From an uncultured Lachnospiraceae bacterium (GTDB taxonomy: Bacteria > Bacillota > Clostridia > Lachnospirales > Lachnospiraceae), in contig CAJTYJ010000010.1 in NCBI GenBank assembly GCA_910583895.1, positions 1-64,000 of the forward strand: a stretch of 64,000 nucleotides of DNA. The letters are read 5' to 3'. Position numbers and translations under genes: made by a program. Positions within the stretch are counted from its first letter, which is position 1. Every line of letters starts with the position of its first letter. Below the pieces are notes generated by a model, which was not told where the DNA came from, searched no databases, and saw only the letters and a list, made by a program, of their open reading frames with translations. Positions 19,072 to 29,224 of the stretch are shown here, one piece after another.

Positions 19072-21444
19072 ATGAACCAGAAAACACTGAAAAAATTAGA
19101 ATTTGACAAAATTATTCACATACTGGCAGGCCACTGCGCATCTGCGGGGGCGAAGGAACTTTGCGAACACCTTCTGCCCTCAGATTCTCTGTCTGAAATC
19201 CGAAGAAACCAGACTGAGACTGCCGACGCGCTCCAAAGAGTCTACCGTAAAGGCAGCCTTTCTTTCGGCGGGATCCGGGATATCCGCGGATCCGTTAAAC
19301 GGCTGGAGATCGGCGGAGTCCTGGGCATGGGCGAGCTTTTGCAGGTCATGTCTCTTTTGCAGACTGCCGGAAAAGTCAGGCAGTACGGACAGCGGGATCC
19401 GGAAGAAGAAGGAACCGATTCCCTGGACGAATTTTTTGAGCTTTTAGAGCCGATTCCCTCCCTGGCCAACGAGATCCGCCGCTGTATCCTGGCGGAGGAT
19501 GCCATGGCGGACGACGCCAGCAGCGCCCTCCGGGATGTGCGCCGGTCCATGCGGCAGATGGACGACAAGGTTCACAGCACCCTGAATTCCATGGTCAACG
19601 GATCCGTGCGTACTTATTTGCAGGATGCAGTCATCACCATGCGGGACGGACGATACTGCCTGCCGGTAAAAGCCGAATACCGGGGACAAGTGCCCGGCAT
19701 GATTCATGACCAGAGCTCCACCGGCTCCACCCTGTTCATCGAGCCTATGGCTGTGGTAAAACTCAACAACGATTATAAGGAGCTGCAGATCAGAGAGCAA
19801 AAGGAGATCGAAAAAGTGCTGGCTTCCTTAAGCGAGCATGCTGCCGGCTATTCTGAACTGCTTTCGGAAAACTATGAACTCCTTACCAGGCTGGACTTCA
19901 TTTTTGCAAAAGCCATGCTTGCCAAGGAAATGGATGCCACCATGCCTCTTTTCAACACAGAAGGCCGCATCCGGATCAAAGACGGCCGCCATCCGCTTCT
20001 GGATGCCAAAAAAGTCGTTCCGGTCAACATCCGTCTGGGAAAAGACTTTGATCTTCTGATCATCACCGGACCCAATACAGGCGGCAAGACCGTGTCTTTG
20101 AAGACCGTGGGACTTTTTACCCTGATGGGCCAGGCAGGGCTTCATATTCCTGCCTTTGAACGGTCCGAGCTGGCCGTGTTTGACCATATTTTTGCAGATA
20201 TCGGCGATGAGCAGAGCATCGAACAGAGTCTTAGCACTTTTTCTTCTCACATGAGCAATATTGTATCCATTCTGAAAGAAGCCACCCTGCATTCTCTGGT
20301 GCTGTTTGACGAGCTGGGCGCGGGCACAGACCCCACAGAGGGCGCCGCCCTGGCTATCTCGATCTTAGACCACCTGCACCGGCAGGGAATCCGCACCATG
20401 GCCACCACCCATTACAGCGAGCTGAAGGTCTATGCTCTGTCCACAGAAGGGGTGGAGAATGCCTGCTGTGAATTTGACGTGGAATCTCTGCGCCCCACCT
20501 ATCGCCTGCTGATCGGCATCCCTGGAAAAAGCAACGCTTTTGCCATTTCTTCCAGACTGGGTCTGCCGGACTTTCTGATCGAAGAGGCCAAAAAACAGAT
20601 CAGTGCTCAGGATGAAAGCTTCGAAGATGTGATCGCAGAACTGGAGAACAGCCGGGTTACCCTGGAAAAAGAGCAGGCAGACATCGCCCGCTACAAAGAA
20701 GAGATCCGAAAGCTTCGCAATGCCCTTCAGAAAAAGCAGGACCGCATCGACTCTCAAAAGGAGAAGATCCTGAAGGAAGCCAACGAAAAGGCCAATGCCA
20801 TCCTGCAGGAAGCCAAAGACTACGCAGACGAGACCATGAAGCATTTCCACAAGTTTGGCAAAGAAGGCATCTCCGCCAAAGAGATGGAGGCCGAACGGGC
20901 CCGTCTCCGGGAAAAATTAAAATCCACCGAGACCGGCATGCAGTCCAAAACTCAGAAGCCAAAGAAAAAAGTCAAGGCTGCCGCACTTCATCTGGGAGAC
21001 CGGGTTCGGGTCTTAAGTCTGAACTTAGAAGGCACGGTCAGCACTCTGCCCAATGCCAAAGGTGATCTTTTCGTGCAGATGGGAATCCTGCGCTCCCAGG
21101 TCCATATAAGCGATCTGGAATACATCGGAGAGGCCGAGCTGCCGGCGGGCAAACAAGCGGTATCCGGAAGCGGCAAGATCAAGATGTCCAAATCCGCCCT
21201 GGTCAGTACAGAGATCAATTTAATCGGCATGACTGTGGACGAGGCCATCGGCCATCTGGACAAATACTTAGACGACGCCTATCTGGCCCATGTGCCCAGT
21301 GTGCGGATCGTACACGGGAAAGGCACCGGCGCTCTGAGAAACGCTGTACAGCAGCATCTGAAGCGCTGTAAATATGTAAAAACATACCGCCTGGGTTCTC
21401 TGGGAGAAGGAGACGCCGGCGTTACGATCGCTGAATTCAAGTGA
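19072..21444 (+). CDS. mutS2: Endonuclease MutS2
   Basis: 790 aa from ATG 19072, which has AGGAG upstream (an upstream in-frame start at 19030 lacks one). It has MutS core/lever helices, an ATPase with Walker A GPNTGGKTVSLKT, Walker B-like LVLFDELGAGTDPTEGAAL, a long coiled coil (~520-640), a KOW-like basic segment, and a C-terminal Smr domain (IGMTVDEAIGHLDKYL, VHGKGTGALR). In Firmicutes MutS2 acts on branched DNA and stalled or collided ribosomes rather than in mismatch repair. A response-regulator gene follows 22 bp downstream. Confidence 0.97.
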   Translation: MNQKTLKKLEFDKIIHILAGHCASAGAKELCEHLLPSDSLSEIRRNQTETADALQRVYRKGSLSFGGIRDIRGSVKRLEIGGVLGMGELLQVMSLLQTAGKVRQYGQRDPEEEGTDSLDEFFELLEPIPSLANEIRRCILAEDAMADDASSALRDVRRSMRQMDDKVHSTLNSMVNGSVRTYLQDAVITMRDGRYCLPVKAEYRGQVPGMIHDQSSTGSTLFIEPMAVVKLNNDYKELQIREQKEIEKVLASLSEHAAGYSELLSENYELLTRLDFIFAKAMLAKEMDATMPLFNTEGRIRIKDGRHPLLDAKKVVPVNIRLGKDFDLLIITGPNTGGKTVSLKTVGLFTLMGQAGLHIPAFERSELAVFDHIFADIGDEQSIEQSLSTFSSHMSNIVSILKEATLHSLVLFDELGAGTDPTEGAALAISILDHLHRQGIRTMATTHYSELKVYALSTEGVENACCEFDVESLRPTYRLLIGIPGKSNAFAISSRLGLPDFLIEEAKKQISAQDESFEDVIAELENSRVTLEKEQADIARYKEEIRKLRNALQKKQDRIDSQKEKILKEANEKANAILQEAKDYADETMKHFHKFGKEGISAKEMEAERARLREKLKSTETGMQSKTQKPKKKVKAAALHLGDRVRVLSLNLEGTVSTLPNAKGDLFVQMGILRSQVHISDLEYIGEAELPAGKQAVSGSGKIKMSKSALVSTEINLIGMTVDEAIGHLDKYLDDAYLAHVPSVRIVHGKGTGALRNAVQQHLKRCKYVKTYRLGSLGEGDAGVTIAEFK

Positions 21445-21466
21445 AACAAAGGAGACTGATATCTTT

Positions 21467-22162
21467 ATGCCATCCAAACAGAAAATACTCATCGTGGACG
21501 ATGATGCCAATATCGCTGAACTTATCTCCCTTTACCTGACCAAAGAATTCTATGAAGTGCAGATTGTAGAAGACGGAGAACAGGCGCTGCAGGTCTTCAA
21601 CACCTTTCAGCCAAACCTGATCCTCTTAGATCTGATGCTTCCTGGCATCGACGGCTACCAGGTATGCCGGGAGATCCGTTCCCGTTCCAACACCCCCATC
21701 ATCATGCTCTCTGCCAAAGGCGAAGTCTTTGACAAAGTGCTGGGGCTGGAACTGGGTGCCGACGACTATATGATCAAGCCTTTTGACTCCAAAGAGCTGG
21801 TGGCCAGAGTCAAGGCGGTCCTGCGTCGTTTTCAGCCTGCCCGGACAGACAGCGCTCCTTCTGCCAGAGTCGTACAGTATCCGGACCTTGTCATCAACCA
21901 GAGCAATTACTCTGTCCTTTACCGGGGGCAAACCGTAGAAATGCCTCCCAAGGAGTTAGAGCTTCTCTACTTCCTTGCCTCCTCTCCAAACCAGGTGTTT
22001 ACAAGAGAACAGCTCCTGGATCATATCTGGGGCTATGAATACATCGGAGACACCCGCACGGTTGACGTACACATCAAAAGGCTTCGGGAAAAAATCAAAG
22101 ATCACGACGCCTGGCGCATCGCCACGGTCTGGGGTATCGGCTATAAGTTCGAGGTGAAATGA
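21467..22162 (+). CDS. OmpR-family response regulator
   Basis: 231 aa. The receiver domain has the acidic pocket DDD at 11-13, phospho-acceptor Asp55 (LILLDLMLPG) and Lys in MIKPFD. The C-terminal winged helix (PPKELELLYFLASSPNQVFT, VDVHIKRLREKI) binds DNA. It overlaps the partner kinase gene by 4 bp. The regulon is unknown. Confidence 0.95.
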   Translation: MPSKQKILIVDDDANIAELISLYLTKEFYEVQIVEDGEQALQVFNTFQPNLILLDLMLPGIDGYQVCREIRSRSNTPIIMLSAKGEVFDKVLGLELGADDYMIKPFDSKELVARVKAVLRRFQPARTDSAPSARVVQYPDLVINQSNYSVLYRGQTVEMPPKELELLYFLASSPNQVFTREQLLDHIWGYEYIGDTRTVDVHIKRLREKIKDHDAWRIATVWGIGYKFEVK

Positions 22163-23607
22163 TGCGGATCTCCCTGAACATCAAATACCTCTTCTCTTTC
22201 CTGGTCTTTGGCCTGTGCTGCTTTCTGTGCATCTCCACCGTCACCTCCCGGCTGATGATGGAAAACGCCGTGACCACCAAAGCTGCCGCCTTCTACCAGG
22301 AAGGACTCTGCCTGTCTGATCAGTATGTGGTCAATTATTTCGAAAAACAGGAGAACCGGAAAAATCTTTCCGCAATCCAGACCCATCTGGCCTCCCTGGA
22401 CGTCTACTTAAACGCCCGGATCTGGCTGATCAGCCGGGACGGTGAACTGGTCTTAAGCTCCGGAAATGATCCGGTACACCAGATGATTCCGTCCTTCAAT
22501 TCGGTTCTTCCCGGAGGGCGATACTATATGACCGGCGACTTTTTTGGCATGTTCTCCGAAGAAACCTTAAGCGTTCTGATCCCGGTATCACACAATTATC
22601 ATGTGCGGGGCTACATCGCCATCCATACCCCCATGTCAGTGATCGTCCAGGATAAGGAAGGATACCTTTTCTCCTTCTATATCACGATGATCCTTCTTTT
22701 GCTCCTTGCCTTTTTCTTCGCCGTCTCTCTCTGGCTGATCACCTGCCTTCCGATCCGGAGAATCCGAAAGACAGCCGGCGAATATGCGCTTGGCAACTAC
22801 AGCACCCCCATCCACTTAAACCGGGAGGATGAGCTTGGATTTCTTGCGGACACCATGGATTTTATGGCAGAAGCGCTGAAAGACTATGACGAAGACCAGA
22901 GAAAGCTGATCTCCAATATCTCCCATGACTTCCGCTCTCCTTTAACTTCCATTAAGGGCTACATCGAAGCCATCCAAGACGGCACGATTCCTTCCAATAT
23001 GCAGGACAAATACCTGAATATTGTGCTGCGGGAGACGGAGCGCCTGACCAAGCTGACCAGTGGCCTTCTCACCCTGAACTCCATGGACCCGAAGCAGCAC
23101 CGCCTGTGCAGAACCCGCTTTGACATCAATACGGCCATCAAGAACACCGCCGCCACTTTTGAGGGCACCTGCACCTCCAGACGGATCTCCATCGAGCTGC
23201 TTTTCACCGACCGGGAGTCCTATGTCCTGGCCGATATGGGCAAGATCCAGCAGGTTCTCTACAACCTGATTGACAATGCCATCAAATTCAGTCCGCCGGA
23301 CTCCGTGATCACCGTGGAGACTACCCTGAAGTACGAAAAACTCTTTGTCTCTGTCCGGGACACCGGTGTGGGCATCCCCAAAGACAGCCTGAAAAAAATA
23401 TGGGAGCGCTTTTACAAGTCTGATGCCTCCAGAGGAAAAGACAAGAAAGGCACCGGCCTGGGGCTTGCCATCGTAAAAGAGATCATCCAGCTCCACGACG
23501 AAAATATCAACGTCATCAGTACCGAGGGAGTCGGGACGGAGTTTATCTTTTCCTTAAGCCTGGCGGAAACAGAACCCGGCAGAATACAGCCGGAACAAAA
23601 TGAGTGA
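22159..23607 (+). CDS. Sensor histidine kinase
   Basis: 482 aa. Two membrane segments (~8-30 and ~172-195) bracket an extracytoplasmic sensor of ~140 aa, followed by a HAMP linker, HisKA (LISNISHDFRSPLTSIKGYI, with the phospho-His) and HATPase_c (N box NLIDNAIKF, G boxes DTGVGIP and GTGLGLAIVKEI). It autophosphorylates and passes phosphate to the response regulator encoded just upstream, with which it overlaps by 4 bp. Stimulus unknown; the sensor is not a PAS or Cache type I can name. Confidence 0.95.
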   Translation: MMRISLNIKYLFSFLVFGLCCFLCISTVTSRLMMENAVTTKAAAFYQEGLCLSDQYVVNYFEKQENRKNLSAIQTHLASLDVYLNARIWLISRDGELVLSSGNDPVHQMIPSFNSVLPGGRYYMTGDFFGMFSEETLSVLIPVSHNYHVRGYIAIHTPMSVIVQDKEGYLFSFYITMILLLLLAFFFAVSLWLITCLPIRRIRKTAGEYALGNYSTPIHLNREDELGFLADTMDFMAEALKDYDEDQRKLISNISHDFRSPLTSIKGYIEAIQDGTIPSNMQDKYLNIVLRETERLTKLTSGLLTLNSMDPKQHRLCRTRFDINTAIKNTAATFEGTCTSRRISIELLFTDRESYVLADMGKIQQVLYNLIDNAIKFSPPDSVITVETTLKYEKLFVSVRDTGVGIPKDSLKKIWERFYKSDASRGKDKKGTGLGLAIVKEIIQLHDENINVISTEGVGTEFIFSLSLAETEPGRIQPEQNE

Positions 23608-23627
23608 TATCTGGTTTCAGACGCAAA

Positions 23628-23668
23628 AAAAAGCGGCATCGAACCTTCAACAAGGCAGATGCCGCTCT
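23628..23668. terminator. Bidirectional intrinsic terminator
   Basis: AAAAAAGCGGCATC pairs with GATGCCGCT followed by a T-rich stretch. It lies between the convergent kinase and hydratase genes. Confidence 0.85.
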
Positions 23669-23682
23669 TATTTCAAAACAGA

Positions 23683-25968
23683 CTATACACGATTGTAATT
23701 GATCAGACACCCTTTCAGGATGATCTCACGCTCATCCTCTGTCATCTCGCCCAGCTTCAGGGTAAATTCCTGCAGACCTTCTTTTACCACATAGGCCTTG
23801 ACCTTCGAAGCCCCGTTTTTCACCGCCTCAGTAATGTGCGGAATGAACAGATAGTCTCCATTCTGGAAGGGAAGCGCTCCCTCGTCGATCAGGAAGGGAA
23901 GCATTCCCCAGTTGATCAGATTGGAACGGTAGCGTTTGGTGGCATAACCGTTGGCGATATTGGCCCAGCCCCCCAGCACCTTCTGGCAGGAAGCCGCCTG
24001 CTCTCTGGCCGATCCGTCTCCTGGCTTTACCGCGAAGATGGTACTGCCCACACCGGAATTGGTCCGGTCCACATCCGGATAGACCTTGCAGATCGCCTTA
24101 TAGACCGGCTTCAGCTCCGCTACGGCCTCCACCGGACAGTTCCCGGCCTCAATGGCCTTCTGCGCCACCTGAACCGCCTTTGCTTTTCCGACATACTCCG
24201 GATCTTTCCTGGAAAGGGTAAATTCTGCCAGTCCAAGCGGATTGGAGCGGTAGGAGGAAGTCTCCCCGGAGGGAATCAGCTCGTCCGTCGTGGTCACCGG
24301 ATCATGAATCTCAGACACCACCTTCAGGATCAGATATTCCGGAAGGGCACTCATGGCCGGCCAGTCCTTGATATTGGGTCCAAAATGAATCTCCGCCGAA
24401 GGATCCGCCTTGCCTTTGCTGTCAAAGACCCGGTTCTCATAGATCTGACGGTCAAAGACGTATTTGGGATTCCGGTACTCGACATCCAGCTCTGTGGCCG
24501 CCGTCAGATATCCTTTGTTGGCCGCGGTAGCCGCGATGGAACGGGCATCCATCAGAGCGACGGAGGCAATCTGTCCGCTCTGCAGCTTGGAACCCTCCCG
24601 GTTGGGGAAGTTCCTGGTAGAATGACGAATGCTGAAACCATTGTTGGAAGGCGTATCCCCGGCGCCGAAGCAGGGCCCGCAGAAAGCCGTCTTCAGCACC
24701 GCTCCGGTCTGCATCAGCATGGCAGCTGAGCCATTTTTCACCAGCTCCATATAGACCGGCATGGATGCCGGATAGACACTTAACGTAAATTCATCGGCTC
24801 CGATGCTTCTTCCGTCCAGGATGTCCGCCGCTGCACAGATATTTTCAAAGCCGCCTCCGGCGCATCCGGCGATGATTCCCTGATCCACATAGAGCTTCCC
24901 ATCCCGAACTTTACTGCGCAGGGAGAACGGAGTCTGATCTCCCAGGCTCACCCGCGCTCTGGCTTCACAGTCTGCCAGAATATCGTCCAGATTGGCATTG
25001 AGTTCTTCGATGGTGTATGCATTGCTCGGATGGAACGGCATGGCGATCATGGGACGGATTTTCCCAAGATCCACCACAATCATGCCATCGTAGTACGCCA
25101 CTTCCCCAGGATTCAGCTCCTGATACGCTTCACTTCTTCCATGAATCTCATAGAATTCCCGGATCTTCTCATCGGTCTTCCAGATGGAAGACAGACAGGT
25201 GGTCTCCGTCGTCATGACATCGATGCCGATCCGGAAATCAGCGCTTAAGTTCGCCACCCCGTCTCCGATAAATTCCATGACTTTATTATTCACATAACCG
25301 CAGTCAAATACTTCTTTGATGATAGCCAGCGCCACATCCTGAGGACCGACGCCTTTTGCCGGTGCACCGGTCAGATACACGCCAACCACACCGGGCATGG
25401 AGATATCATAGGTCTGGTTCAGGAGCTGTTTCACCAGCTCCGGTCCGCCCTCTCCCACGGCCATCGTGCCAAGCGCCCCATAGCGGGTATGGCTGTCCGA
25501 TCCAAGGATCATCTTCCCGCCGCCTGAGAGCATCTCACGCGCATACTGATGAATCACGGCCTGATGAGGCGGTACATAGACGCCGCCGTATTTTTTCGCA
25601 CAGGTCAGCCCGAACATATGATCGTCTTCATTGATGGTTCCTCCAACCGCGCACAGGCTGTTGTGGCAGTTGGTCAGTACATAAGGCATGGGAAACTGGG
25701 TCAGCCCCGAAGCCCGGGCCGTCTGGATGATCCCCACGAACGTAATGTCGTGGGAGGTCAGCTTGTCAAACCGGATCTGAAGCTTATCCATATTCCCGGA
25801 TGTATTGTGTGCCTTTAAAATTCCATAGGCGATGGTCTGCTTCCTTGCCTCTTCCCTGGACGGAACTTCTGCCATCTTTCCGGCCAGAACTGCAGACGCC
25901 TCCGACGTATCCGGCACGATCTGTGTCCCGTTCAGAACATAGGCGCCGCCATTGTATAACTCAATCAT
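23683..25968 (-). CDS. Aconitase-family hydratase
   Basis: About 761 aa from ATG 25968 (GGAGG, 5 nt spacing). It has the aconitase-type [4Fe-4S] and active-site regions: [54 protein letters not shown] and [15 protein letters not shown]. Domain 4 follows at ~600 onward. The size and motifs fit an aconitase/YbhJ-like hydratase rather than the smaller isopropylmalate isomerases. It likely catalyses reversible dehydration-hydration of a tricarboxylate or related acid. No citrate synthase or isocitrate dehydrogenase gene is adjacent, so citrate is not proven as the substrate. Confidence 0.85.
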   Translation of the reverse strand: MIELYNGGAYVLNGTQIVPDTSEASAVLAGKMAEVPSREEARKQTIAYGILKAHNTSGNMDKLQIRFDKLTSHDITFVGIIQTARASGLTQFPMPYVLTNCHNSLCAVGGTINEDDHMFGLTCAKKYGGVYVPPHQAVIHQYAREMLSGGGKMILGSDSHTRYGALGTMAVGEGGPELVKQLLNQTYDISMPGVVGVYLTGAPAKGVGPQDVALAIIKEVFDCGYVNNKVMEFIGDGVANLSADFRIGIDVMTTETTCLSSIWKTDEKIREFYEIHGRSEAYQELNPGEVAYYDGMIVVDLGKIRPMIAMPFHPSNAYTIEELNANLDDILADCEARARVSLGDQTPFSLRSKVRDGKLYVDQGIIAGCAGGGFENICAAADILDGRSIGADEFTLSVYPASMPVYMELVKNGSAAMLMQTGAVLKTAFCGPCFGAGDTPSNNGFSIRHSTRNFPNREGSKLQSGQIASVALMDARSIAATAANKGYLTAATELDVEYRNPKYVFDRQIYENRVFDSKGKADPSAEIHFGPNIKDWPAMSALPEYLILKVVSEIHDPVTTTDELIPSGETSSYRSNPLGLAEFTLSRKDPEYVGKAKAVQVAQKAIEAGNCPVEAVAELKPVYKAICKVYPDVDRTNSGVGSTIFAVKPGDGSAREQAASCQKVLGGWANIANGYATKRYRSNLINWGMLPFLIDEGALPFQNGDYLFIPHITEAVKNGASKVKAYVVKEGLQEFTLKLGEMTEDEREIILKGCLINYNRV

Positions 25969-26079
25969 AGATACCTCCATCATATATATTCTGATTGTAT
26001 ACGATTATACAATCGTCCGGGCTTTTTTTCAATCTCTTTCCGGAAATTTGTGTATTTTTTCCTTAGACACTTCCGTCTG

Positions 26080-28113
26080 CTACTGCATGGCCTCCTGTAA
26101 ATGTTCTCCTGCCTTTGGAAACGTCATGGTCACTTTAAAGAGATCCCCGTCCAGATAGATCGCAAAGGTCCCATGCTGCAGTTCCGTCAGATCCTTGGCG
26201 ATGGATAAGCCCAGCCCGCTGCCTTCTGTGCTTCGGGATTCATCCCCTCTGGTGAAGCGTTCCGTCAGTTCTTCCGCCGAAATATTCAGCGCCTGCTCCG
26301 AGATATTTTTCATGGATAGAACCGCCCGTTCTTCCTCTTCCATAAGGTCAACATAGACCCTTGTGTAAGGCATCGCATACTTTTCCACATTCCGGTACAG
26401 ATTTTCGATAATTCTCCACAGATGTCTGCCGTCTGCCTCCACATACAGGGGATGATCCGGATACTCTTCCAGCAGCGTAAGTCCCCGCACGGCAAAACGC
26501 TCTGTAAATTCTCCGCCGGTCTGCATCAGAAGCTCCTTTAAGTCAATCTTCCCCATGTCCAGCACCACATTGCCGGAGCTGGCCCTGGAAGCTTCCACCA
26601 GATCCTCCGTCAGCTGTTTCAGGCGCTGGGATTTCTGGTCCAGCACCAGAAGATATTCCTGTATTTTCGGACTGTCGATCCGCTCCCGCTTCATCAGATC
26701 CACATAGTTGATGATGGAGGTCAAAGGCGTCTTCAGATCATGAGACACATTGGTGATCAGAGCCGCTTTCATCCGCTCGCTCTTCATCTGTTCCTGCAGT
26801 GCAGTCTGAAGTCCTTCTCCCAGCTGATTCACCGCCTCTGCCATCTGCCGGTTTCCAAAAAACAAGCGTTCCTCCGGCATTTTGGCATCCTGCACGCCCT
26901 CTGCCAGCGCCTGTACGCCCTCCAAAAGCTTTTGGCGCTGGATTTCTTCACTCACCAAAACCCCCAGAACTGCCAGTTCATAAAGAAAGACGACAAAACC
27001 AGCTACGGCACCTTTTCCAAGAAAAACCCACAGCAGAGACTGAAACAGCACAAATCCCCCAAAAATCACACCGACCCGAAGGGCCATATGCATATGGGAC
27101 AGAAGTTCCGCCACATACTTTCCTGCGGCCCCGGACAGCTTCCAGAACAGCCAGAACAGCGTGCACAAAAGGATCAGGGCACTTCCTCCCAAAGCCAGCC
27201 CGTATCCGGCCAGCCAGCCCCTGGCGGCCTCATAAGTCCTGGCTCCCCGGGCAAATCCGTCAGCCACCAAAAAGTCCGTGTCAATCCCTACATAGACCTG
27301 ATATTCCCCTTCCAGATGCGCGTTCCATCCCGTCAAAAGCGCATGCGTATTATAGGAATAATACTCTCCGATCCTCTGCTGCACCACAGAAGCCGACCGG
27401 CTGTCAAAAGAGTAATAGCTTCCAAACCCGTAAAAATAATCTTCCAGCTCTTTCGAATCCCCGCTGCCTTCCCGGAGTTTCGGCACATTCGTATACAGAC
27501 TGCCGCTGCTTAAATCTTTCAGGGCATAACGCACATTAACGGCCTCATACGACCAGTTTTTTAAAATCTGCTGGTATTTTGCCACGTCTTTTTGCAAAAG
27601 TTTCATGGCCTCTAGAATCTGTTCCACTACCACCTGATATTCTTCGTCGCATTCGTTGGCATACTGCTGGATGCTTTCATAGAAGAGCGGCCGGTAAGAT
27701 TCCTGCAGGACATTTTCCCGGATGTTTGTTCCCTTTAAACTCCACTGATACAGATCACCCAGCCGGTAACAGATCCCGTCTCCTTTTTGATTCTCCGGAA
27801 TCACATCATAGACCGTTTTTGACTCCAGATAGTCCCGGACTCTGATAATCCGCTCCGGGTCAAATATCCCCCCTCTTTCCAGGCGGCTGCTCCTTGCCAT
27901 GACTTCCAGCGCGTGATAGACCGCATCCGAAGCCTGCCTTTGATATTCTGCAGAATCCTGCCAGGAATTCCCCTTCAAAATATCTTTCCACATTTCCTGT
28001 GTATAGCCTTCCTGATTGTTTTTGGCAACCCCGAAAGCCAGCACTGTTGCTGCTGCCAGATTCAGAAAGACCAATACCCAGCGCCGAAAGGTTCTGTACC
28101 CTTTTTTTTCCAT
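26080..28113 (-). CDS. Large-sensor histidine kinase
   Basis: 677 aa. The first membrane segment (~11-28) and a cluster of three near 300-385 bracket an extracytoplasmic region of ~270 aa with no named fold. HisKA follows (LITNVSHDLKTPLTSIINYV, phospho-His), then HATPase_c (NLYRNVEKYA, GSGLGLSIAKDL). The HATPase lacks a classical second N-box Asn cluster but retains the G box. It is encoded 16 bp downstream of its cognate response regulator on the same strand, giving a second two-component system in the window. Confidence 0.92.
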   Translation of the reverse strand: MEKKGYRTFRRWVLVFLNLAAATVLAFGVAKNNQEGYTQEMWKDILKGNSWQDSAEYQRQASDAVYHALEVMARSSRLERGGIFDPERIIRVRDYLESKTVYDVIPENQKGDGICYRLGDLYQWSLKGTNIRENVLQESYRPLFYESIQQYANECDEEYQVVVEQILEAMKLLQKDVAKYQQILKNWSYEAVNVRYALKDLSSGSLYTNVPKLREGSGDSKELEDYFYGFGSYYSFDSRSASVVQQRIGEYYSYNTHALLTGWNAHLEGEYQVYVGIDTDFLVADGFARGARTYEAARGWLAGYGLALGGSALILLCTLFWLFWKLSGAAGKYVAELLSHMHMALRVGVIFGGFVLFQSLLWVFLGKGAVAGFVVFLYELAVLGVLVSEEIQRQKLLEGVQALAEGVQDAKMPEERLFFGNRQMAEAVNQLGEGLQTALQEQMKSERMKAALITNVSHDLKTPLTSIINYVDLMKRERIDSPKIQEYLLVLDQKSQRLKQLTEDLVEASRASSGNVVLDMGKIDLKELLMQTGGEFTERFAVRGLTLLEEYPDHPLYVEADGRHLWRIIENLYRNVEKYAMPYTRVYVDLMEEEERAVLSMKNISEQALNISAEELTERFTRGDESRSTEGSGLGLSIAKDLTELQHGTFAIYLDGDLFKVTMTFPKAGEHLQEAMQ

Positions 28114-28129
28114 AAGTCATCCTCCGAAA

Positions 28130-28819
28130 CTATTGTTTCTCGATCTTATACCCCACGCCCCAGACAACCTTGATATATCTGGGATCTTTGGGATTGATCT
28201 CTATTTTTTCCCGGATATGACGAATATGTACAGCTACGGTATTGTCTCCCCCAAGCGCCTCTTCTTTCCAGATCCGCTCATAGATCTGGGAGATGGAGAA
28301 CACGCGTCCCGGATTCTGGACCAGCAAAAGAAGGATCCGGTATTCGATGGGCGTCAGTTTTACAGGCTCATCATCCACGGTTACTTCTTTGCGTTCATCG
28401 TCCACACAGAGTCCTCCAATGCGGAAAACGGTGAGTTTCGTCTCAGTCATGGCGCCGAATTGGGTGTAGCGCCGGAGCAAAGATTTAACCCGCGCCGTCA
28501 GTTCCAGCGGATTAAAAGGTTTGGTGATATAATCATCCGCCCCGATATTCAGTCCCAGGATCTTGTCCACATCCTCCGACTTGGCTGACAGAAAGATGAT
28601 CGGCACCCTGCTCTCTTCCCGGATCTTCATCGTCGCCCGGATCCCGTCCAGACGGGGCATCATGATGTCAATCAAAAGCAGATGGATCTCATGCTTTTTC
28701 AGCATCTCAATTGCTTCCATCCCGTCATATGCCTTCAAAACGGTATATCCTTCCTGACTCAGATAGATCTCGATGGCATCCACAATCGCGCGGTCATCGT
28801 CGCATACCAGTATGTTCAT
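28130..28819 (-). CDS. OmpR-family response regulator
   Basis: 229 aa. Receiver with DDD at 7-9, phospho-acceptor Asp51 (LLLIDIMMPRLDG), the switch region FLSAKSED, and Lys in YITKPFN. The C-terminal winged helix includes LTPIEYRILLLLVQNPGRVF. It is the first gene of a two-gene operon with the kinase. Its promoter should lie in 28820-28900. Confidence 0.94.
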   Translation of the reverse strand: MNILVCDDDRAIVDAIEIYLSQEGYTVLKAYDGMEAIEMLKKHEIHLLLIDIMMPRLDGIRATMKIREESRVPIIFLSAKSEDVDKILGLNIGADDYITKPFNPLELTARVKSLLRRYTQFGAMTETKLTVFRIGGLCVDDERKEVTVDDEPVKLTPIEYRILLLLVQNPGRVFSISQIYERIWKEEALGGDNTVAVHIRHIREKIEINPKDPRYIKVVWGVGYKIEKQ

Positions 28820-29224
28820 ATTCGTCTCTCCTTTTCTACACTTTGGTTATACCATTTTCTTATTAAGATGCCTGGATAAAAATTATTAAGATTCCATTAA
28901 ATTGCCGGGAATCCATTGAACCGATGCAGACACCGCCGGGAGGACACAGATTCCGTCCGGCAGGCGAAGGCAGTGCAGGTCTGAATCAGCCTTCCAATTA
29001 CCGCCGGCGGCGCCTGGAAAAGTCTCCCACCGCCCCTGCATCAGAAGTGGATTTCATCCCTGCCGGAAATACTCCCTTTTAAAAGCCTGCCTGCCAGAAT
29101 CTGCGCTTCCCGGCGGCTGTGTATCCAATACTCTGTTTCCGTGACTCTCAGACTGGTACATCCTAAAAATCTGCCTGACCTCACCGTGCTTCCTTCTGCT
29201 TAGACACCCTTCCGGCGCGCCTCT
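28820..29224. other. Intergenic region, 405 bp
   Basis: GC-rich in its middle. I see no supported gene, repeat or RNA. The AT-rich part near 28830-28900 probably carries the promoter of the response regulator-kinase operon. Confidence 0.4.
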